A DNA stretch of 9,916 nucleotides from Rhizobiaceae bacterium (GTDB lineage Bacteria > Pseudomonadota > Alphaproteobacteria > Rhizobiales > Rhizobiaceae): NCBI GenBank assembly GCA_016793565.1, contig JAEUMA010000176.1, positions 1-9,916 of the forward strand. The letters are read 5' to 3'. This document shows positions 1 to 6,709 of the stretch, one piece after another (positions within the stretch are counted from its first letter, which is position 1; each line of letters begins with the position of its first letter). The position numbers and the translations under genes are program-made. A model generated the notes under the pieces. It had not been told where the DNA came from, made no database searches, and saw only the letters and a program-made list of their open reading frames with translations.

Positions 1-339
1 ACGGTGCGACGCGACCCGGATTTCGGGCTGGTGCTGACGCTCGGCGCTGGCGGCGTGCTGGTCGAGATTCTGCACGACAGCGCAACAATGCTGCTGCCGG
101 CGCCGCCGTCCGCAATCGCCGGCGCGCTCGACCGCCTCAAGATCGCGCCGATCCTGAAAGGGTTCAGGGGCAAGCCCGGGGCCGACCGCGAGGCGATCGT
201 CCGCCTCGTTGCGGAGCTCGCCGGGCGCATGGCCGCCGATGCCTCCATCGCCGAGATCGAGATCAACCCGCTGTTTGCCGGACCCGCGCCGGAGGGCGTC
301 ACGATCGTCGATGTCCTTATCCATGACTTCGTACATTGA
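1..339 (+). CDS. Acyl-CoA synthetase (ADP-forming type), C-terminal end only
   Basis: The frame is open from the first base and stops at 337-339, so this is the last 112 residues of a longer protein. It matches the end of the ATP-grasp domain of the acetate/acyl-CoA ligase family (CoA-binding plus ATP-grasp modules), which joins CoA to a carboxylic acid in the cytoplasm using ATP. Visible family marks are an RRDPDFG segment followed by a glycine-rich LTLGAGGVLVE stretch at the start, and IAEIEINPLFA near the end, corresponding to the usual 'E-(I/L)-(D/E)-(I/V)-NP' element of the ATP-grasp fold. The final residues, IVDVLIH, fit the usual 'ALDARI' ending. The acid substrate cannot be told from this fragment. 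The stop lies 17 bases inside the following hydrolase gene, so the two are probably co-transcribed and translationally coupled. Confidence 0.85.
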   Translation, partial: TVRRDPDFGLVLTLGAGGVLVEILHDSATMLLPAPPSAIAGALDRLKIAPILKGFRGKPGADREAIVRLVAELAGRMAADASIAEIEINPLFAGPAPEGVTIVDVLIHDFVH

Positions 340-1453
340 AAGCGTGCCGAACCGCGAACTGACCGTCGGGACTGACCGGCGGCAGAACTGGAATCGACCA
401 GAAAACCGCCGCCACGGCTTTCACAACGCCCACCTGATCTTTCGGCGATCGCTGGCGATCCGCGCCGGCCGGACCTCCGTTCTGGCCGACGCGCCCGACG
501 CAAAGCTCGCCAGCCGCGTGGCGGAAAGTGGGCTGACCAATCGCCCGACCTTTTCGGCGCTCGCTATCGTCGAGGAGGGGCGGCTTCTGTACGGCAAGGC
601 CGCTCCCGACTTCGCGCTCGAGCGGCCGCATTCGATTCAGTCGATCACCAAGATGCACATGCATCTTATCGCTGGCGCACTGATCGAAGAGGGCGTGCTC
701 GATCCGGAGCAGACAGCTGGCCACTATCTGCCCTGGCTGGGGTCCGGATATCACGGCGCCAGGGTCCGCGACCTTCTCGACATGAACGTCGCCAACGATT
801 TTTCCGAGGATTATTCGGACCCGGGCGCGGATTGCTACCGCGAGGAAGAAGCGCTCGGCTGGCGTCTGCCACCAGACGAACGACCGGAAATGACGCTTGC
901 CGTGTTCGCCTGCGGGATCACCGGGACGGACCTGAAGAACCGCAAAGGCTATGTCGAGTACAAATCCGCCAACACGGACGCGCTCACCCTGATCGCAGCC
1001 GGGCTGACCGATCTCCCGGCACGGCTGGCGGCAATCACCGATGCAGCGGGCTACGCCGGAGGCTTTCACGTCAGCCTCAGCCCGGAGGGTTTGCCCGCGC
1101 TCTCGGGCGGCGGCTGCCTCTCGGTGCTTGACCTTGCCCGTTTCGGGTTGCTGTTCGCCCGCGGCACGCTGGGGATCGACGGTCGCCCCGTCGGCAGCGG
1201 TGCCTTCCTGCAGGCTGCATTGGCGTCGCAAGGCCCGCCTTTGTCGCGCAGCCGTCCCTGGCAGCGCTATGCCGGGCACCTCATGACCGACGGCCGGACC
1301 TTGGGCCATGCCCGCTACGGCGGCCAATACCTGATGGTGAACCCGGCGACCGGCCGCGTGGCGGCCTTCCTCAGCGTTCTCGACAACGACAGCGGCTACG
1401 ACGAGACCTACATGGCGAGAATAGTTGAGGCGCTAAGCGCATTTGTCGGATAG
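323..1453 (+). CDS. Serine hydrolase, beta-lactamase fold (NylB/6-aminohexanoate-dimer-hydrolase-like)
   Basis: A 376-residue hydrolase of the penicillin-binding-protein/class C beta-lactamase superfamily. Family members cleave amides or esters through an acyl-serine intermediate. The catalytic marks are present: SITK (Ser107, Lys110) as the S-x-x-K motif, and YKSAN with Tyr213 in the YxN position followed by TDAL. A C-terminal GHARYGGQYLMVNPATG stretch (about 328-344) replaces the KTG box, as in NylB, whose Ser112/Lys115/Tyr215 lie at nearly the same numbers (from memory). The N-terminal NWNRPENRRHGFHN region also resembles the NylB-type family start. I chose ATG 323 because residues upstream of it look like noise read through the synthetase gene; ATG 311, with GGAGGG at 291-296, is a possible alternative. 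No signal peptide is evident, so it is probably cytoplasmic. The natural substrate is unknown; an ester, lactone or amide yielding an acid for the adjacent CoA ligase would fit. Confidence 0.85.
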   Translation: MTSYIESVPNRELTVGTDRRQNWNRPENRRHGFHNAHLIFRRSLAIRAGRTSVLADAPDAKLASRVAESGLTNRPTFSALAIVEEGRLLYGKAAPDFALERPHSIQSITKMHMHLIAGALIEEGVLDPEQTAGHYLPWLGSGYHGARVRDLLDMNVANDFSEDYSDPGADCYREEEALGWRLPPDERPEMTLAVFACGITGTDLKNRKGYVEYKSANTDALTLIAAGLTDLPARLAAITDAAGYAGGFHVSLSPEGLPALSGGGCLSVLDLARFGLLFARGTLGIDGRPVGSGAFLQAALASQGPPLSRSRPWQRYAGHLMTDGRTLGHARYGGQYLMVNPATGRVAAFLSVLDNDSGYDETYMARIVEALSAFVG

Positions 1454-1575
1454 TTCCGCATCCGGCCAGCAATCATGACCCGTAGCTTCTGACAGCTCAC
1501 ACCTGCGCGGTCGCGTCGAAGGCATCCGCCGCACCGTCCAATTGCCGACACGATTCCCTCTAACCGTAAACGGCT

Positions 1576-3201
1576 CTAATGCGCCCGGCCGGCAAGAATC
1601 ATTGCTGAAGCTTTGTCGGCGACAGCCATCACCGCGGCGTTTGTGTTGCCGGATACTATGTTGGGCATCATCGAGGCGTCTATGATGCGGATTCCGTCGC
1701 ATCCGCGCAGCCGCAATTCGCGATCGACGACAGCAAGGGGTTTATCGGCCGCGCCCATCGCGCAGGTTCCGACCGGGTGATATCCGGTCTTGACCGTGCG
1801 CCGGCAATGGTCGGCTACGGCATCGTCCGACACTACCGCCGGACCGGGGAAAATCTCCCGGGCGACGAGACTTCTCAGCGGCTCCTGGTCCAGCACGGAA
1901 CGGGCAAAGCGGAAACCCTTCATCGTCGTCGCCAGGTCATCGGGATGAGTGAAGACCTGGAGGTCCACGACCGGTGCGGCTTCCGGATCGGCCGAGCGTA
2001 GACGCACATGCCCACGAGACCTAGGCCGCAGCAGCAGCGAGTTTATCGTTACGCCGTGGCCGGGGGGCGTGCCCATCACATCGCGGTCCAGATAGACGGT
2101 CGGCACGCAGAACATCTGTATGTCGGCGGGGTCTTCCGCCTGGCCGAACGACAGGAAGGCGCAGCTCTCGACCCCTGTCGTCGTGACCGGGCCGGACCGG
2201 AACAGCAGATACTGAAGGCCGGCCAGAATCATGGACAGGCCCCGGTCCTGTCCGAAATAGCCGTAGGCGCCGTTGGTCGTGGCCACCACCGGGCATTCGT
2301 AATGGTCCTGGAGATTGGCGCCGACGCCCGGCAGCACCAGTCGCGGTGCGATGCCGTGCCGACGCAGTTCCTCTTCGGGACCGACGCCCGACAACATCAG
2401 GAGCTTCGGCGTCTGATAGGCGCCGGCGGCGAGCAGGATCTCCCCGCAGGACGCTTCGTGCATCGCACCCGCCTCCTTCCAGCGCACCCCTGTTGCACGT
2501 TCGCCGTCGAAGCAGAGCCTTTCCACGGTGGCGCCACTGCGCACGGTAAGTTTCGGCGAACGCATGACGGGATCGAGAAAGGCGTCGACGGGCGAGCAGC
2601 GCCGGCGGGTCGTCCAGTCGATCGTGTGCTGCATCAGTCCCACGCCACGCGGATCGCCGTCATTGAAGTCCGGCGTGTAGGCCACACCCATCTGCTGCAG
2701 CGTCTTGAGCCAGGCGCGTGTCATGGGGCTGGTATGGGCTAGATGCGAGACTTTCAGCGGCCCGGACACGCCGTGCAGCGGAGCGCCCAGATGATCGTTG
2801 TCCTCCTGGGCCATGTAATGCGGCAGCAGATCGTCCCAGTTCCATTCGCCGCGGCCATCGCCGCCGATGGCGCGATTCCAGTCGGCGTAGTCGGCCCGGT
2901 GGCCGCGCATATAGACCATAGCGTTGACGGTCCCGCCGCCCCCCAGAACCCGGCCTTGCGGGACGATGGGTGCACGCCCGCCGAGTTGCGGCTGGGGTTC
3001 CGTCCGGTGCATCTCCAGATAGGTGTCGCGTTCTAGGAACTTCATGTAACCGGCTGGGAAGTGCATGATGCGGCTGGCCTGCCGGGGCCCCCGCTCCAGC
3101 ATCAGTACCGAGGCGCCGCCCGCAACCAGCCGTGCGGCGGCCACGCATGCCGCCGTGCCGCCGCCGACCAGAATGAAGTCGTAGGTCGCCGCCGCCACCA
3201 T
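1576..3201 (-). CDS. GMC-family FAD-dependent oxidoreductase (choline/alcohol dehydrogenase-like)
   Basis: A 541-residue glucose-methanol-choline flavoprotein of the usual length for the BetA/alcohol/sorbose-dehydrogenase branch. FAD-binding signs are VGGGTAA (12-18) followed by LERGPR (35-40), and GRVLGGGGTVNAMVYMRG (83-100), which is GMC signature 1 with G-T where Ser residues are common. Signature 2 is LAAGAYQTPKLLMLSGVGP (257-275), then GVGANLQDH (292-300). The C-terminal catalytic part has GYHPVGTCAMG (473-483, His475 as base) and SGNTNAAV (Asn519), a His/Asn pair as in choline oxidase. There is no signal peptide, so it is probably cytoplasmic or peripherally membrane-bound with an unseen electron acceptor. 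ATG 3201 directly follows the TAG of the epimerase gene; GGAGAG at 3209-3214 lies seven bases upstream. It is the last gene of the leftward unit. Sugar-gene context favours a sugar, polyol or related alcohol over choline, but substrate cannot be read from sequence. Confidence 0.88.
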   Translation of the reverse strand: MVAAATYDFILVGGGTAACVAAARLVAGGASVLMLERGPRQASRIMHFPAGYMKFLERDTYLEMHRTEPQPQLGGRAPIVPQGRVLGGGGTVNAMVYMRGHRADYADWNRAIGGDGRGEWNWDDLLPHYMAQEDNDHLGAPLHGVSGPLKVSHLAHTSPMTRAWLKTLQQMGVAYTPDFNDGDPRGVGLMQHTIDWTTRRRCSPVDAFLDPVMRSPKLTVRSGATVERLCFDGERATGVRWKEAGAMHEASCGEILLAAGAYQTPKLLMLSGVGPEEELRRHGIAPRLVLPGVGANLQDHYECPVVATTNGAYGYFGQDRGLSMILAGLQYLLFRSGPVTTTGVESCAFLSFGQAEDPADIQMFCVPTVYLDRDVMGTPPGHGVTINSLLLRPRSRGHVRLRSADPEAAPVVDLQVFTHPDDLATTMKGFRFARSVLDQEPLRSLVAREIFPGPAVVSDDAVADHCRRTVKTGYHPVGTCAMGAADKPLAVVDRELRLRGCDGIRIIDASMMPNIVSGNTNAAVMAVADKASAMILAGRAH

Positions 3202-4077
3202 CTAAAGCCTCTCCAGGGTCAGGCGCATGGTGCCGCTCAGCGCCTCACCGGGCCGCAGCGGCTTCAACCCACCGAGGTCTGAAAGATTGTGCCCGTCCGG
3301 CAGATGCGACATCGGCTCGAGAGCGAAGAAGTCGCGTCGGTAAGACGCATCGAAGGCAGTATCGGAAACGAACAGGAACATCGTCGTGAAAAGCGGATCG
3401 GCCTCAATGCGCACCAGCGAGCGGCGCTCGGGCCAGCGCACCACGGCGCTGCCGCTCCACGCCTCGAAGGCGTTGTTAACCCAGTGGCCCGGTAGCGGGC
3501 GCGGTTCGGCGAAATCGAGTTCGCGCGGAACGGGCCCCGGTTTGCCAGGCAGCCAGCCCGGTTCCTCGCTCCACATGCGTTGGGCCCCCGTCTCGAGCGT
3601 GGTCAGCGGCGTCATGGGGAAATAGGGATGCCAGCCTATGCCGAACGGCATGGTTTCGGCCCCCTCGTTGACCACGGTCAGCGACAGCGCGATGCCGTCC
3701 GCGTGCAGCCGCATTTCCTGCCGCGCCGCGTAGACGTAAGGCATGCCTGGATCGGCATGACGATGGGACAGGACGAGATGGTCAACGCTCTGTTCGTCCA
3801 CCTGCCAGTCCGAAAGCCAGCCTTCGCCGTGAAGATAGTGCAGATCCCACTGGGTGTTGGGCTCGAGCGTGTAGACGCGCCCGCCGAACACGAAGCGGTT
3901 GCCGCGCACGCGGTTGCCGAAGGGCACGAGCGGATAGCAGGCGCTGTCGATCGCCGCGGCGTTGTCCGGCGCCGGCCTCAGCAGCGGGACTCCGGCCACG
4001 GAAACATTCAGCAGCGCGCCGCCTTGCGTCGAGATGCGGGCCGCAGCCTCGCCGTTGGCCAGCGCGATCACCGGCAT
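3202..4077 (-). CDS. Aldose 1-epimerase family protein (YphB-like mutarotase)
   Basis: A 291-residue galactose-mutarotase-fold protein expected to interconvert alpha and beta anomers of an aldose in the cytoplasm. Family landmarks are in order: PFGNRVRGNRF (52-62, Asn55/Arg56 in the sugar-contact position), HYLHGEGW (80-87, His83), GWHPYF (148-153, His150, the conserved catalytic His) and FALEPMSH (251-258, Glu254, the conserved catalytic Glu). The GNRVRGNRF and GWHPYF wording and the length resemble E. coli YphB (about 290 residues, from memory) more than GalM. The frame extends upstream to 4251, but those residues are antisense-like noise inside dgoD. ATG 4077 follows the dgoD TGA by one base and gives the correct N-terminus. 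It sits between dgoD and the GMC oxidoreductase in one leftward unit, indicating that the imported or processed compound is an aldose at some stage. The exact sugar is not determinable. Confidence 0.88.
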   Translation of the reverse strand: MPVIALANGEAAARISTQGGALLNVSVAGVPLLRPAPDNAAAIDSACYPLVPFGNRVRGNRFVFGGRVYTLEPNTQWDLHYLHGEGWLSDWQVDEQSVDHLVLSHRHADPGMPYVYAARQEMRLHADGIALSLTVVNEGAETMPFGIGWHPYFPMTPLTTLETGAQRMWSEEPGWLPGKPGPVPRELDFAEPRPLPGHWVNNAFEAWSGSAVVRWPERRSLVRIEADPLFTTMFLFVSDTAFDASYRRDFFALEPMSHLPDGHNLSDLGGLKPLRPGEALSGTMRLTLERL

Positions 4078-4078
4078 C

Positions 4079-5227
4079 TCACCACTCCGCGAAAGAGCCG
4101 TCGGCGTGGCGCCATATGGGCCCTCGCCAGTCGTGCCCCTCCCGGGCGCGCTCGCGAACATAGGCTTCGTTGATCTCCAGACCCAGGCCGGGCTTTGTGG
4201 GGATCGCGACGAAGCCGTCTTCGTAGGCGAAGGCATCGGCATTCGCGGCATAGTCCAGCAAGTCGTTCGAGCCGTTGTAGTGGATGCCCAGGCTCTGCTC
4301 CTGCACGAAGGCGTTGTAGCTGACCGCGTCGACCTGCAGGCAGGCCGCGAGCGCTATGGGGCCGAGGGGACAGTGCGGAGCGAGCGCGACATCATAGGCC
4401 TCGGCCATGGCCGCGATCTTGCGGCATTCCGTTATGCCGCCGGCATGCGAGAGGTCAGGCTGGATGATGTCGACGACGCCTTCCTCCAGCACCGGCTTAA
4501 AATCCCAGCGGCTGTACAGCCGCTCGCCGAGCGCGATGGGCGCGGCGCCGAGCGCGGCAATCTCGCGCAGCGCCTCGCGATTTTCGCTGAGCACCGGCTC
4601 CTCAATGAACATCAGCCGATAGGGATCAAGCTCCTTGACGAGGATGCGCGCCATGGGCCGATGCACGCGCCCGTGGAAATCGACCGCTATTCCGATATGC
4701 GGGCCCACCGCCTCGCGCACCATCGCCACGCGCGCGACCGCCGCGTCGATCTTGTCGTGACTGTCGACGATCTGCAGTTCCTCCGTGGCGTTCATCTTCA
4801 ACGCCTTGAAGCCGCGCGCCACGGCGTCCTTCGCGCCGTCGGCAATATCCGAAGGGCGGTCGCCGCCGATCCACGAATAGACCTTGATGCGGTCGCGAAG
4901 TCGGCCGCCCAGCAATTCGTGCACGGGTACGCCCAGCGCCTTGCCCTTGATGTCCCACAAGGCCTGGTCGATGCCGGCTATGGCGCTCATCATCACGGGC
5001 CCGCCTCGATAGAAGCCGCCACGGTGCATGACGGTCCAGTGATCTTCGATCAGCCGAGGATCCTTGCCGATCAGGTAGTCCGACAGTTCCTCCACCGCCG
5101 TGCGCACAGTGCGGGCACGGCCCTCGACGACCGGCTCGCCCCAACCTGCAATGCCGGCATCCGTCTCGATCTTCACGAACAGCCAGCGCGGCGGAACGAG
5201 GAACGTCTCTATGGCGACGATCTTCAT
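4079..5227 (-). CDS. dgoD: D-galactonate dehydratase (enolase superfamily)
   Basis: A 382-residue member of the mandelate racemase/muconate-lactonizing family, the same length as E. coli DgoD as I remember it. DgoD removes water from D-galactonate to give 2-dehydro-3-deoxy-D-galactonate (De Ley-Doudoroff route) using Mg2+. Both halves match closely: PPRWLFVKIETDAG near the start, then GFYRGGPVMMSAIAGIDQAL, and WRHADGSFAEW at the end. Metal ligands fall at the expected numbers: Asp183 (VDFHGR), Glu209 (FIEEPV) and Glu235 (ALGERL). The catalytic histidines are His185 and His285 (LAPHCPLGP), and Glu310 is also kept. It is cytoplasmic. Its ATG overlaps the TGA of a 29-codon upstream ORF, and GGGAGA lies about six bases before it. 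The TGA is one base from the epimerase ATG. Close relatives acting on other aldonates exist, so D-galactonate is the best, not the only, substrate. Confidence 0.92.
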   Translation of the reverse strand: MKIVAIETFLVPPRWLFVKIETDAGIAGWGEPVVEGRARTVRTAVEELSDYLIGKDPRLIEDHWTVMHRGGFYRGGPVMMSAIAGIDQALWDIKGKALGVPVHELLGGRLRDRIKVYSWIGGDRPSDIADGAKDAVARGFKALKMNATEELQIVDSHDKIDAAVARVAMVREAVGPHIGIAVDFHGRVHRPMARILVKELDPYRLMFIEEPVLSENREALREIAALGAAPIALGERLYSRWDFKPVLEEGVVDIIQPDLSHAGGITECRKIAAMAEAYDVALAPHCPLGPIALAACLQVDAVSYNAFVQEQSLGIHYNGSNDLLDYAANADAFAYEDGFVAIPTKPGLGLEINEAYVRERAREGHDWRGPIWRHADGSFAEW

Positions 5228-5313
5228 CGCGCGTCTCCCGCGTAACGTCCCGCGTGGCGCCAGGCCGCTACGGTGTGCGATCGTGTGACGTCGCTTCTCG
5301 CGGCATCGAACAT
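5224..5313 (-). CDS. Small upstream ORF (29 aa), possible leader peptide coupled to dgoD
   Basis: ATG at 5313 opens 29 codons ending in TGA at 5226-5224. That stop overlaps the dgoD ATG as ATGA, the classic arrangement for translational coupling. A strong Shine-Dalgarno match, GGGAGG (5318-5323), lies four bases upstream of the ATG and is better than the one in front of dgoD. The peptide begins MFDAARSDVTRSHTV and ends RYAGDAR. It is rich in Arg and Ala, has no membrane segment, and I recognise no family. Arg codons include AGA and two CGA, uncommon in this G/C-rich setting, but there is no obvious run of one amino acid as in classical attenuators. It could be a translated leader, a genuine microprotein, or a chance frame with a fortuitous ribosome site. 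It is too short for coding statistics. Confidence 0.5.
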   Translation of the reverse strand: MFDAARSDVTRSHTVAAWRHAGRYAGDAR

Positions 5314-5317
5314 GGTT

Positions 5318-5323
5318 CCTCCC
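5318..5323 (-). promoter_or_regulatory. Ribosome binding site GGGAGG ahead of the 29-codon ORF
   Basis: On the minus strand GGGAGG is followed by four bases (AACC) and ATG at 5313. It is the best Shine-Dalgarno match in the leftward leader and the main reason to regard the short ORF as translated. Confidence 0.55.
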
Positions 5324-5376
5324 GGCGCTCAGCCTTCCTCACGCCTAGCACGTTTTTGAGCTGGAACCTGTCTATG

Positions 5377-5417
5377 CTAATCATCATATCATTGCAATTG
5401 ATTAGTATGATGATTGG
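5377..5417. repeat. Candidate operator: inverted repeat CTAATCATCATA-N17-TATGATGATTGG
   Basis: The arms at 5377-5388 and 5406-5417 are inverted copies with 11 of 12 positions matching, including a perfect 10-base core (5379-5388 with 5406-5415). A further half-site, TGATTAG at 5399-5405, is the exact inverse of CTAATCA at 5377-5383, so the element carries three related half-sites. The spacer includes the perfect 8-base palindrome ATTGCAAT (5391-5398). Position midway between divergent transcription units, A/T-richness and symmetry fit a regulator site, for example a GntR, LacI or IclR-family protein. The family cannot be assigned from the motif alone. Confidence 0.55.
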
Positions 5418-5524
5418 TGCTAGTCAGCATCAAGCGTTCCCGGAAATACGACGCCGAACCAACAGGACGGCGCCATGGCGACGCGGAGGAAATTGGCTAC
5501 TCGGTCGAAAAGTTAGCTTACAAG

Positions 5525-5551
5525 TTGACAAATTTCTGATCGAGGTATAGG
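5525..5551 (+). promoter_or_regulatory. Possible sigma-70 promoter for the ABC transporter operon
   Basis: A perfect TTGACA at 5525-5530 is followed by TATAGG at 5546-5551 (four of six to consensus), leaving a short 15-base spacer. It lies about 80 bases upstream of the GTG start of the binding protein, a plausible leader length. The short spacer is unfavourable and could make it activator-dependent; it could also be chance. Confidence 0.35.
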
Positions 5552-5616
5552 TGCTTTTCGAGCGTTGCGGAGGAGCATCCGAAGACTAGTCGGCGGCGCG
5601 TAGAGCTTTTGTTCGT

Positions 5617-5621
5617 GGAGG
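5617..5621 (+). promoter_or_regulatory. Ribosome binding site GGAGG fixing the GTG start of the binding protein
   Basis: GGAGG lies nine bases before GTG 5631. The next in-frame ATG (5694) would delete the signal peptide, so this site settles the start. Confidence 0.75.
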
Positions 5622-5630
5622 ATTCAGAAC

Positions 5631-6605
5631 GTGCTCAAATCTCTTAAGCTAGGCGTCACAGCCTTGGCGCTGTCGGCGCTTGCCGGTCAGGCCATGGCCC
5701 AGGACAACAGCATCACGGTCGGAGCGATCTATCTTGACGCGCAGGGCTTCTATGCCGGCGTGCGCAAGGGTGTTCAGGTCGGCGGCACCGAGCTTGGCAA
5801 GGATGTGCAGATTATCGAGACGAATGCCGGCGGCGACGTCGGCAAGGAAGCATCCTTCATCGACCGGCTGATTTCGGCCGGCGTCCAGGCGATCATCCTT
5901 TCGGCCGTGTCGCCTGACGGCTCCGTGCGTGCCATCAAGCGCGCCAATGAGGCCGGCATCCCGGTCGTCTGCTACAACACCTGCATCAACGACAAGGACA
6001 TGAAGGAGTATGTCTACGCCTATGCCGTGGGCGATCCCTTCACCTTCGGCTACAAGATCGGCGAGGTCGCGGCGGCCGATTTCGTCAAGGCCGGCAAGAC
6101 CGAGCCCAAGATTGGCATCCTGAACTGCGAATTCGTGGACGTATGCGTGCAGCGGCGCCTCGGTTTCGAGAAGGCGCTCGGCGAGAAGGTGCCGGGCTTC
6201 AAGATCGTCGCCAACCAGGAAGCCACGATCCTCGACAAGGCGATCTCGACGGGTGAGAAGATCATCACCGCCAATCCCGACATCGATGCGTTGTGGGGCG
6301 AATCCGGTGGCGCCGCGCTGGGTGCTGCCAAGGCTATCCGCAACACCAACAACATCGGCAAGATCAGCGCCTACGGCTCGGATATGACGACCGAGATCGC
6401 CCAGGAGATCGTTTCCGGCGACGTGATGCGCGGCACGGTCGACGTTTCGGGGCAGGCGCTGGGCAAGCTCGCCCTTCAGCAGGCGCTCAACGCCATAGAA
6501 AAGAAGCCCCAGGGCGAGATGATCGTGCCCAACCCGATCGATCTCTATACCACGAGCGAGCAGGCCAAGGCCTGGCTTGAAACCCATACCGACGGGCTTC
6601 CCTGA
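5631..6605 (+). CDS. Sugar ABC transporter periplasmic substrate-binding protein (YphF-like, CUT2 class)
   Basis: A 324-residue protein of the ribose/galactose-binding (periplasmic binding protein class I) family that captures a sugar-like ligand in the periplasm and delivers it to the membrane complex encoded just downstream. It begins with GTG and has a typical signal peptide: KSLK charge, a hydrophobic run, and a predicted cut after AMA at residue 23. The mature part starts ITVGAIYLDAQGFYAGVRKGV; later marks are LISAGVQAIILSAVSPDGS, IPVVCYNTC (110-118), NCEFVDVCVQRRLGF (165-179), WGESGGAALGAAKA and GSDMTTEIAQE. These last elements strongly recall E. coli YphF from memory, including four cysteines (114, 118, 166, 172) in the loops expected to line the ligand cleft. 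The ligand is unknown. It is the first gene of the importer operon, with a possible attenuating hairpin after it. Confidence 0.9.
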   Translation: MLKSLKLGVTALALSALAGQAMAQDNSITVGAIYLDAQGFYAGVRKGVQVGGTELGKDVQIIETNAGGDVGKEASFIDRLISAGVQAIILSAVSPDGSVRAIKRANEAGIPVVCYNTCINDKDMKEYVYAYAVGDPFTFGYKIGEVAAADFVKAGKTEPKIGILNCEFVDVCVQRRLGFEKALGEKVPGFKIVANQEATILDKAISTGEKIITANPDIDALWGESGGAALGAAKAIRNTNNIGKISAYGSDMTTEIAQEIVSGDVMRGTVDVSGQALGKLALQQALNAIEKKPQGEMIVPNPIDLYTTSEQAKAWLETHTDGLP

Positions 6606-6653
6606 TCGAAGCTGTCCGCCTGCGGCACGGCCGACAGGCGGCTCGTCCTGTCT

Positions 6654-6690
6654 GCCGGCGGCGGCCAGCTGCCGCCGGCGCCGATCTTTT
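6654..6690 (+). terminator. GC-rich hairpin with short T-run between binding protein and ATPase genes
   Basis: GCCGGCGGC (6654-6662) and GCCGCCGGC (6671-6679) form a perfect nine-base stem with an eight-base loop. A TTTT run follows at 6687-6690, seven bases beyond the stem, too far and too short for a strong intrinsic terminator. Such intercistronic hairpins after a binding-protein gene commonly stabilise the upstream mRNA or partly terminate, giving more binding protein than membrane components; that role is inferred here. Confidence 0.5.
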
Positions 6691-6709
6691 CAAACAGCGA
6701 GATGATGTC

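Larger units (their letters stand above)
5228..5630. promoter_or_regulatory. Divergent intergenic control region between dgoD and the ABC transporter operon
   Basis: About 400 bases separate the dgoD and binding-protein start codons, which point away from each other. The left third holds the 29-codon ORF. The centre (about 5371-5425) is conspicuously A/T-rich compared with its surroundings and carries an inverted repeat. The right third contains a TTGACA hexamer and the ribosome site of the binding protein. No regulator gene lies in the window, so control must come from a protein encoded elsewhere. On the minus strand, the palindromic TTGCAA at 5392-5397 with TAGACA 17 bases downstream (5369-5374) is a weak sigma-70-like candidate for the leftward unit; I do not rely on it. 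Confidence 0.7.

Noticed and set aside
209..322. N-terminal extension of the serine hydrolase to ATG 209
   Set aside because: The added residues are Pro/Ser/Arg-rich out-of-frame reading of the synthetase gene, and the family similarity begins after ATG 323.
317..1327. Long minus-strand frame (336 codons) opposite the serine hydrolase
   Set aside because: The plus strand carries SITK, YKSAN and NylB-like motifs. The minus frame is low-complexity and rich in Arg, Gln and Gly, as expected for an antisense shadow in G/C-rich DNA.
1454..1575. Possible bidirectional terminator between the convergent hydrolase and GMC genes
   Set aside because: The only symmetry seen, AACCGTAAACGGCT near 1562-1576, leaves too small a loop and has no T-run. 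I see no convincing terminator in this 122-base gap.
4078..4251. N-terminal extension of the epimerase to 4251
   Set aside because: It lies wholly inside dgoD in another frame. ATG 4077 gives the normal family length and N-terminus.
3962..5245. 427-codon plus-strand frame opposite dgoD and the epimerase
   Set aside because: It spans two convincingly conserved minus-strand genes and their junction, shows no recognisable domain and has no good ribosome site.
5475..5516. 13-codon plus-strand ORF (ATG 5475) in the importer leader
   Set aside because: Only a modest ribosome site, far from the binding-protein start with no overlap, and it lies upstream of the likeliest promoter, so it may not be transcribed.
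5649..6587. 312-codon minus-strand frame opposite the binding protein
   Set aside because: Complementary shadow of a well-supported signal-peptide-bearing gene.
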